Shown: positions 58,699 through 64,000 of the stretch, piece after piece
Layout: each line of letters starts with the position of its first letter
Position numbering within the stretch: position 1 is the first letter of the stretch
Assembly: GCF_030053155.1 (NCBI RefSeq)
Contig: NZ_CP125640.1
Location: 930,001-994,000, forward strand
Length of the DNA stretch: 64,000 nt
DNA from: Rhizobium sp. BT03
GTDB taxonomy: Bacteria; Pseudomonadota; Alphaproteobacteria; Rhizobiales; Rhizobiaceae
Reading direction: 5' to 3'
Notes under the pieces: model-generated
Databases searched by the model: none
What the model was told of the DNA's origin: nothing
What the model saw: only the letters and a program-made list of their open reading frames with translations
Program-made: the position numbers and the translations under genes

Positions 58699-58911
58699 AT
58701 GAGGACTCTCAGCTCCGCATTGACGCTGTGCATCGCAATCGCCCTTTGCACGCCAAACGCCATCTATGTCAGCCTGCCCGGATACGCATTCAAGACCAAT
58801 CCGCAATGCCAGCGCCACGAACCAAAGACGAAGTTTGACAGGAGGTGCGACTGGCCGAGAGTGGGCTTCAAGGACTTTACGCCCCCGCTGGTGACCGTGC
58901 TTGGGATCTGA
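58699..58911 (+). CDS. Possible small exported protein
   Basis: A 70-residue frame starting at ATG 58699 with GGAG about 7 bases upstream. It begins MRTLSSALTLCIAIALCTPN, a plausible signal peptide. The mature part contains YVSLPGYAFKTNPQCQRHEP and CDWPRVGFKDFTPPLVTVLG. The amino-acid composition looks protein-like, in contrast with neighbouring frames. No family recognised. Confidence 0.5.
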   Translation: MRTLSSALTLCIAIALCTPNAIYVSLPGYAFKTNPQCQRHEPKTKFDRRCDWPRVGFKDFTPPLVTVLGI

Positions 58912-59216
58912 CGATTCTCAGCGTCTTTGCGAATCATCGTGGTCCAGTCGCGCTTGCCAGCCCGACGGCACCCATCGCTTTTTGACTGCGACAGAGTTTC
59001 CGATCGTGGCTAAGTGCCTTCGCTCCGAACTCCCTACCAGACTCTATATAGCCCTTCGGAATCCCGAAATTGGTTGCGGGATTGAAATCATTGCATGATT
59101 TTTTCTGTCGAAACCGCGCAAAGCTCGGCGAATTTCGGAATCCCGAAGCGGGGAATTTCGGGATTCCGAAGTGGCGTTCTGGAATCGGGAAACGGTCGGG
59201 GCCGGTCGCCGGCCAT
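58912..59216. other. Intergenic region with TTCGGAATCCCGAA repeats
   Basis: About 305 bases without a gene. TTCGGAATCCCGAA occurs at 59055-59068 and 59134-59147, and inverted at 59157-59170. The last two form a perfect 14-bp hairpin with a 9-base loop, which could terminate gpx on minus. Confidence 0.6.
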
Positions 59217-59765
59217 TCACCCCTTGGCCAGTTCCTTCTCCACCGCCGAAACCAGCCGCGAATCATCGGCCGTCACGTCAGGCGCGAAGCGGGCGGCTAT
59301 TTTGCCGTCGCGGCCGATCAGGAATTTTTCGAAGTTCCAGAGGATATCGTCCACGTCGCCGCCCGATATGCCGTGGGATTTCAGGCGCTCGCGCATCGGG
59401 CCGTCGCCTGTGGTCTTCACGCCCGATTTGGTCAGCTGCCGGTAAAGCGGGTGCTGGGTCTCGCCCTTGACCGAAATCTTCGAGAAGATCGGGAAGGTGA
59501 CGTCATAGGTGCTGGTGCAGAAGTCGAGGATCTCTGCGTCGGTGCCGGGCTCCTGGCCTTTGAAGTCGTTGGCGGGGAAAGCGGCGATGACGAAGCCGCG
59601 TTCGCGCTTTTCGCCGTAGAGCTTTTCGAGGCCCTCATATTGAACGGTCAGCCCGCATTTCGAGGCAACGTTGACGATCAGCAGCACCCTGCCCTTGTAT
59701 TCGTTGAGCGTGGTCTCACGACCGTCCACTGACTTGACAGGGATATCCAGCACGTTGCCCGTCAC
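59217..59765 (-). CDS. Glutathione peroxidase-family thiol peroxidase
   Basis: Reduces hydroperoxides with a cysteine active site. GTG 59765 is preferred as the start because TTGGAGG lies 5 bases upstream; it gives 182 residues. The frame is open to 59843 but the added part is not conserved. Motifs are NVASKCGLTVQYEGLEKLY (catalytic Cys37), FPANDFKGQEPGTDAEI, and WNFEKFLIGRDGKIAARF. It is a Cys, not Sec, enzyme and probably thioredoxin-dependent like other bacterial members. Confidence 0.92.
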   Translation of the reverse strand: MTGNVLDIPVKSVDGRETTLNEYKGRVLLIVNVASKCGLTVQYEGLEKLYGEKRERGFVIAAFPANDFKGQEPGTDAEILDFCTSTYDVTFPIFSKISVKGETQHPLYRQLTKSGVKTTGDGPMRERLKSHGISGGDVDDILWNFEKFLIGRDGKIAARFAPDVTADDSRLVSAVEKELAKG

Positions 59766-59898
59766 GGGAACCTCCAATTTTGGTCGGAACATATCCGCCA
59801 AACTTAGCGATAGCGCCGCCTTTGTCATCAGCGTCTGGATCAACTCGGCGTCAACAAGAGCCGGCGCAGGCTTGCGGCCGGCGCCGGACTCAAGCCGT

Positions 59899-60258
59899 TC
59901 AGGCGGGGGATGTTTCCTTCACGTCGTCGAGCAGGAAATGCACGACGAGATAATCGGTCTTGTAATGGCGGCCGCTGTCGGACACGGATTCGACGCTGCC
60001 GCCGTCCTTCGGGTGCCAGGCATGGTAATGGGGGTTGGTGGTGATCAGGGTTATGGCCTTGCCTTGCAGGGCTTCCTCGCCAAGCCGGAAGCGCATCTCG
60101 GCCAGCGGCCATATCCGCTCGTAATCCGCCATGCTGATGCGCGCCTTCAGCGCCTTGCGATGCAGCGGTGCTTCGCCGGCCTCTGCGGGTGCTTCCAACA
60201 TCACCTCCTCGGCTCCCTTGATGATGGCGTTGAACTCTTCAGGCCACATGCGTCTCAT
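59899..60258 (-). CDS. Conserved hypothetical protein
   Basis: A 119-residue soluble frame starting at ATG 60258 after GGAGGAGC. It contains RISMADYERIWPLAEMRFRL and NPHYHAWHPKDGG, and ends with DYLVVHFLLDDVKETSPA. I do not recognise a family. It lies upstream of gpx on the same strand with a 133-base gap. Confidence 0.65.
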   Translation of the reverse strand: MRRMWPEEFNAIIKGAEEVMLEAPAEAGEAPLHRKALKARISMADYERIWPLAEMRFRLGEEALQGKAITLITTNPHYHAWHPKDGGSVESVSDSGRHYKTDYLVVHFLLDDVKETSPA

Positions 60259-60421
60259 GAAATCGCTCCTCCCGGGGCTCTCGTCAGTCCACAGGTGAAA
60301 CTTAGCGATTTGTTCGAAAGAAGCAAATTCCCGTCATGTGGTTGTCATCGAGGTCCGCTGCTCCTACGTTTCCCGCAGACCGCATCAGGGCCGTCAGACG
60401 CCCGCAATCCCGAGATCCGAG

Positions 60422-61027
60422 ATGAAGACACGTGAAGACAGGCAGGCGCTCCGGGCGAGCATGCCGCGCACCCCGCTCAGCGCCCATCATATGGAAAACG
60501 CCCGTCTGCTGCCCGATCGCGGCGAGTTGCTCTACCGCATCCCGAACGGCGGCATCGGCGTCGAAGTGGGTGCTGCCTTCGGCGAATATACGGCGGAGAT
60601 TCTCGAAAAAAATCGCCCGGCGCAGCTCTACCTCATCGATCCCTGGTCGATGGATCGCTACAGCTCCGGCCTCGATTCGATCCATACGCAATTCGCAGCT
60701 GAGATCGAGGCCGGCCGGCTGCATCTGATGCAAGGCACATCGCTGGAGAAGCTCGCCGAATTCGAGGACGATTTCCTCGACTGGGCCTATATCGATACCG
60801 ACCATTCCTTCGAGCTCACCTGGCAGGAACTGCTGCTCTGCGAAAAGAAGGTGAAGCGGACGGGGCGCATCGCCGGGCATGATTTCTGCACCGGCAATAC
60901 GGTCAAGCCGATCGTCTATGGTGTCGTCGAGGCGGTCACCAAATTCTGCAAGGATTACGGCTGGCAATTCGAGTTCCTGACGGTCGAATCACATGCGCAT
61001 TTTTCCTATTGCCTGAAGCGGCTCTGA
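60422..61027 (+). CDS. Class I SAM-dependent methyltransferase
   Basis: A 201-residue protein of the Methyltransf_24 type. The SAM loop is GIGVEVGAAFGEYTAEILEK, followed by LYLIDPWSMDRYS (acidic loop), DDFLDWAYIDTDHSFELTWQEL and GRIAGHDFCTG. Substrate unknown. ATG 60422 gives the natural N-terminus; its ribosome binding site is weak. It ends base-to-base with the convergent cupin gene. Confidence 0.8.
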   Translation: MKTREDRQALRASMPRTPLSAHHMENARLLPDRGELLYRIPNGGIGVEVGAAFGEYTAEILEKNRPAQLYLIDPWSMDRYSSGLDSIHTQFAAEIEAGRLHLMQGTSLEKLAEFEDDFLDWAYIDTDHSFELTWQELLLCEKKVKRTGRIAGHDFCTGNTVKPIVYGVVEAVTKFCKDYGWQFEFLTVESHAHFSYCLKRL

Positions 61028-61429
61028 TCAGCTTTTGCCGGAATATTGCGCGTCGCTGACCTGCTCCATCCAGTCGACATGCCTGCCGTCCAGCGCTTCG
61101 TGAATGGCGATGTGCGTCATCGCCGTATCCGGGGCAGCGCCGTGCCAATGTTTTTCGCCCGGCGAAAACCACACCGTGTCGCCGGCGCGGATCTCGCTGA
61201 TCTCACCGCCCCAGCTCTGGACGAGCCCCCTGCCCGAGGTCACGATCAGCGTCTGGCCGAGCGGATGCGTGTGCCATGCGGTGCGGGCGCCGGGTTCGAA
61301 GGTGACGGAGGTTGCCCGCATCCGGGCCGGTTCGGGCGTCTCCATCAGCGGGTCCTGGCGAACGGCGCCGGTGAAATAGTCGGCCGGCGGCGTCATCGAG
61401 GGGCGAGAGCCGGCGGGTTTGATCTCCAT
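61028..61429 (-). CDS. Cupin-domain protein
   Basis: A small cupin of 133 residues. Metal-site motif 1 is [19 protein letters not shown] and motif 2 is [20 protein letters not shown]. The start MEIKPAG at 61429 follows AAGGAAAG. It resembles the carboxymuconolactone-decarboxylase-associated cupins often found next to oxidoreductases, and is divergent from an aldo/keto reductase here. Substrate unknown. Confidence 0.85.
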   Translation of the reverse strand: MEIKPAGSRPSMTPPADYFTGAVRQDPLMETPEPARMRATSVTFEPGARTAWHTHPLGQTLIVTSGRGLVQSWGGEISEIRAGDTVWFSPGEKHWHGAAPDTAMTHIAIHEALDGRHVDWMEQVSDAQYSGKS

Positions 61430-61580
61430 GATCTTTCCTTTTCTATTCCATTGCGGTTGAAGCCTTACCACGCTCCACGATATTTCAACGGGACGACCGA
61501 TCAAGGCCGGATCGGCAATTGCCGCACAGTTCCTCGCCTGTTAGGCCAGTGTCTTTCATTACTTACGAAGGATTTTTCTC

Positions 61581-62567
61581 ATGAAACACCATGCTTTCGG
61601 CCGCATGCCCTTCACCGTCACCAATGTCGGCTTCGGCGCCTGGCAGATCGGCGGCTCCTGGGGCGATATCAGCGAGGCGGATGGACGCGCGGCGCTGAAT
61701 GCCGCGCTTGATGCCGGCATGACCTTCATCGATACGGCTGACGTTTATGGCGACGGCCGCTCGGAAAAGATCATCGCCGACGTGCTGAAGGCGCGCGGCG
61801 GCGAACGGCCGATGGTCGCCACCAAGGCGGGCCGCCGCCTCAACCCGCATGTTGCCGAAGGCTATACCAAGGCGAACCTCGAAGGCTTCATCGACCGCAG
61901 CCTTGCGAATCTTTCCGTCGACAGTCTCGACCTCGTGCAGCTTCACTGCCCGCCGCGCGAGGTGTTTTACCAGCCGGAGGTCTTCGAAGGTCTCGATGCG
62001 CTGCAGAAGGCCGGCAAGATCAAGGGTTATGGCGTCAGCGTCGAAAAGGTCGAGGACGGGCTGAAGGCGATCGAATATCCTGGCGTCGTCAGCATCCAGA
62101 TCATCTACAACATTTTCCGCCAGCGCCCCGACCACCTGTTTTTCCAGGAGGCGCGCCGCAGGAACGTGGCGATCATCGCCCGCGTGCCGTTGGCCAGCGG
62201 TCTGCTCTCCGGCAAGATCACCGGGGAAACGCACTTTGCCAGCGACGACCACCGCAATTTCAACCGTCACGGCGAGGCCTTCGATGTCGGCGAAACCTTT
62301 GCCGGCGTGCCCTTCGAGGTCGGCCTGCAGGCGGTGGAGGAGGTGCGCAAGCTGGTGCCCGCAGGCGCCACCATGGCCGCCTTCGCGCTGCGCTGGATCC
62401 TGATGACTGACGCCGTCACCGTCGTCATCCCCGGCGCCCGCAACGGCGAACAGGCAAGAGCCAATGCGGCGGCGGCCGATCTGGCGCCGCTGTCGGCCGA
62501 TGTCATGGCGGCGACACGCGAGATCTACGAGCGGCTGATCGCGCCGCATGTGCATCAGCGCTGGTAG
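61581..62567 (+). CDS. Aldo/keto reductase
   Basis: A 328-residue NADPH-dependent oxidoreductase of the (beta/alpha)8 fold. Catalytic Asp and Tyr are in FIDTADVYGDGRSE, Lys in VATKAGRR, and His in LDLVQLHCPP. The cofactor end shows VVIPGARNGEQARAN. GAAGGA lies upstream of the ATG. The divergent cupin gene suggests a shared control region in 61430-61580, but I see no operator there. Confidence 0.9.
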   Translation: MKHHAFGRMPFTVTNVGFGAWQIGGSWGDISEADGRAALNAALDAGMTFIDTADVYGDGRSEKIIADVLKARGGERPMVATKAGRRLNPHVAEGYTKANLEGFIDRSLANLSVDSLDLVQLHCPPREVFYQPEVFEGLDALQKAGKIKGYGVSVEKVEDGLKAIEYPGVVSIQIIYNIFRQRPDHLFFQEARRRNVAIIARVPLASGLLSGKITGETHFASDDHRNFNRHGEAFDVGETFAGVPFEVGLQAVEEVRKLVPAGATMAAFALRWILMTDAVTVVIPGARNGEQARANAAAADLAPLSADVMAATREIYERLIAPHVHQRW

Positions 62568-62610
62568 CGTGCGGTTGCCTGTTTTGAGGGCTGCGGCACG
62601 ACGGAGAGCA

Positions 62611-62747
62611 GCCCCTCATCCGCCTGCCGGCACCTTCTCCCCGTAAACGGGGCGAAGGAGAATAGCCGCAACCTCTCCGTTCCTCGCTACGTCTCGTTTG
62701 GCACGTCCCCTCTCCCCGTTTTACGGGGAGAGGGTTAGGGTGAGGGC
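62611..62747. repeat. Rhizobium-type intergenic mosaic palindromic repeat, copy 2
   Basis: Nearly identical to 7441-7578 in its ends (GCCCCTCATCCGCCTGCCGG and AGGGTTAGGGTGAGGGC) and its CCCCGTAAACGGGG core, with more change in the middle. It lies between the convergent aldo/keto reductase and esterase genes. Confidence 0.85.
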
Positions 62748-62752
62748 AGCTT

Positions 62753-64000
62753 TCAGTTCGTCGCGTTCAGCTCAACCGGGAAGAACAGCGTCTCGCCGGA
62801 GGAATCGCTGACGCCGTCATTGTCGGTGACGGCATAGGGCTTGCCTGAGGCGTCGAAGGTGAAGCCTTCGAGCTTGTCGAGCACGTAGCCGTTGGTCGCG
62901 CTCTTCAGTTCGCCGAGGAAGTCGTGGGCTTCGGTCTTCTTGACCACCGGCAGCTCGGCCCCGAGCTTGGCGGGCTTCAGTTCCGAGATCGCCACCTTGT
63001 AGAGCTTCTTCAGCTTGGCAGCGTCGCCGACGAGGTTGTCGCGTTCGATGATGTAGACGCTGTCGCCCTGCGCCGAGATTTCAGACAGGCCGACCCAGCC
63101 GCTTTCGGTCTTGTCGAGCGGATAGCGCACGGCACCCCATTCCTTCTTCTTCGGATTGTAGGAGACGAGCTTGACGAAGCCCTTCTCGTCGTCACCCCAT
63201 TCGCGCTGGACAGCCATCCAGAGCGTGGCATCGTCGCCGGTGCCGACAATGGTGACGCCTTCGAAGCCGTAGCGGATTTCGTTGGCGGCGAGTTCCTTCG
63301 GCAGGGCGATCTCGGCCTTGATATCGCCTTTGGCGTTGACGTTGTAGAGGGCGTGTGGGACGAGACGCTCGCTGTAGCCTTCCGAGGCGAGCCAGAACGA
63401 GCCGTCGGCGGCCACCGCGATGCCTTCGATGTCGAGCTTCTGGGCCGGGGCGCCGTCGCGCTTGACGATGAGCGCATCGGTGATCACCGCCGGCTTCTTG
63501 CTGGCATCGATCGTGTAGATCGTCGGCTGCGAGCCGAGAACGCTGTCGCTGACGGCATAGAGCATGCCCGGTTTACCAGGCACGGCGGCGAGGCCGGAAA
63601 GGGCGGCGAAGCCGATCGGATTGCCGTCCTTTTCCGCAGAGACGATCTGTGGATAGGCCCTTTCGCCTTCCGCGCGCTGGTAGATCATCACATGCGAGCG
63701 CGCGCCGCCGTCCTTGCCGAGGTCGAGTTCATTGGCGGTCGCCAGCAGATTGCGCTGGGGAATCGCGATCGCGCCTTCCGGCGAAATGCCGGACGGCAGC
63801 AACTGCAGGAGCTCGGGATCGGCGCCGGTATCCTTATAGACGCCGACGACCGAGGCGCGCTCGGCGAGCAGGAAGAAATATTGTTCATCGCCGAATTTTG
63901 CCGCTTCGAGGCCTTCCGGCTCGACGCCTTTCGATCTCGAACGGCTTTCCGGATAGTGGCCGATATGGGCGACGGCGCGTTCGAAGGATGCACCCGATTC
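62753..64000 (-). CDS. Esterase-like activity of phytase family protein, N-terminus outside the window
   Basis: The frame is open through base 64000, so the start lies off the right edge; at least 415 residues are present. The sequence is a beta-propeller-like domain with repeated strands, including PEGLEAAKFGDEQYFFLLAE, LDIEGIAVAADGSFWLASEG, GFEGVTIVGTGDDATLWMAV and KLEGFTFDASGKPYAVTDND. This pattern fits the esterase-like-activity-of-phytase (Phytase-like) family, usually periplasmic. The substrate is not known. Confidence 0.75.
   Translation of the reverse strand, partial: ESGASFERAVAHIGHYPESRSRSKGVEPEGLEAAKFGDEQYFFLLAERASVVGVYKDTGADPELLQLLPSGISPEGAIAIPQRNLLATANELDLGKDGGARSHVMIYQRAEGERAYPQIVSAEKDGNPIGFAALSGLAAVPGKPGMLYAVSDSVLGSQPTIYTIDASKKPAVITDALIVKRDGAPAQKLDIEGIAVAADGSFWLASEGYSERLVPHALYNVNAKGDIKAEIALPKELAANEIRYGFEGVTIVGTGDDATLWMAVQREWGDDEKGFVKLVSYNPKKKEWGAVRYPLDKTESGWVGLSEISAQGDSVYIIERDNLVGDAAKLKKLYKVAISELKPAKLGAELPVVKKTEAHDFLGELKSATNGYVLDKLEGFTFDASGKPYAVTDNDGVSDSSGETLFFPVELNATN

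Noticed and set aside
58366..58838. 150-residue frames on both strands downstream of parE
   Set aside because: Low-complexity Arg/Pro/Ser translations that disagree with each other; part of the region is the duplicated gpx scrap.

Overview
The window is a high-GC, gene-dense stretch of alphaproteobacterial chromosome, most likely from the Rhizobium etli/leguminosarum group. The evidence is the divK-pleD pair, the large nuoA-N operon followed by birA, RNase J and methylmalonyl-CoA epimerase, the proS-lolC-lolD-dnaE neighbourhood, RNase E with a large insertion in its S1 region, GTTC-N7-GTTC LexA boxes, and Rhizobium-type intergenic palindromic repeats. No prophage, insertion sequence with a transposase, rRNA operon or CRISPR array was seen.

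Layout. 1-7.1 kb: cell-wall genes mrcA (runs off the left edge) and amiC on the minus strand, then rne on plus with a 625-base leader. 7.1-9.3 kb: an orphan VapB antitoxin whose toxin is cut to a stub, a mosaic repeat, and an AidB-type flavoprotein. 9.4-18.8 kb: a plus-strand run pyrB, a catalytically dead pyrC', plsY, dprA, topA, rnr. 18.8-21.1 kb: DUF983, an MFS transporter, rpmG, then a candidate structured RNA. 21.7-25.2 kb: pleD/divK, DUF3572, a HAD-like protein, a GNAT protein. 25.2-32.7 kb: dinB, an L,D-transpeptidase, dnaE, a 28-residue membrane miniprotein and a DUF5680 gene. 32.7-36.5 kb: lolD, lolC, proS and a probable alpha-r9 small RNA. 36.6-56.6 kb: one long minus-strand block (nuoA-N, birA, rnj, mce, DUF1467). 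56.8-57.6 kb: two tRNA-Asp and one tRNA-Val. 57.7-64 kb: a ParDE-type toxin-antitoxin pair, small and degenerate sequences, glutathione peroxidase, a methyltransferase, a cupin, an aldo/keto reductase and a phytase-like esterase that runs off the right edge.

The most interesting signal is a small DNA-damage regulon in 25.2-32.6 kb. Three exact matches to the alphaproteobacterial LexA box (GTTC-N7-GTTC) lie in promoter positions. One precedes dinB (DNA polymerase IV), one precedes a 28-residue single-span membrane protein with a strong ribosome binding site, and one precedes the DUF5680 gene. The miniprotein is a candidate SOS-induced toxin or division inhibitor, similar in size and regulation to Caulobacter SidA or E. 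coli TisB but with no homology established here. It lies just upstream of dnaE on the same strand.

Secondary signals are: a frameshifted four-helix-bundle (S23/IVS-type) gene flanked by inverted GCGAATAG repeats inside the nuo operon; a helix-hairpin-helix-like domain shared by the NuoE C-terminus and a separate protein between NuoF and NuoG; a zinc-ribbon extension on DinB; a dihydroorotase homologue lacking its metal-binding histidines; a duplicated scrap of the glutathione peroxidase gene; and a dense palindrome array between the convergent L,D-transpeptidase and dnaE genes. All family assignments come from reading motifs, not from database searches.
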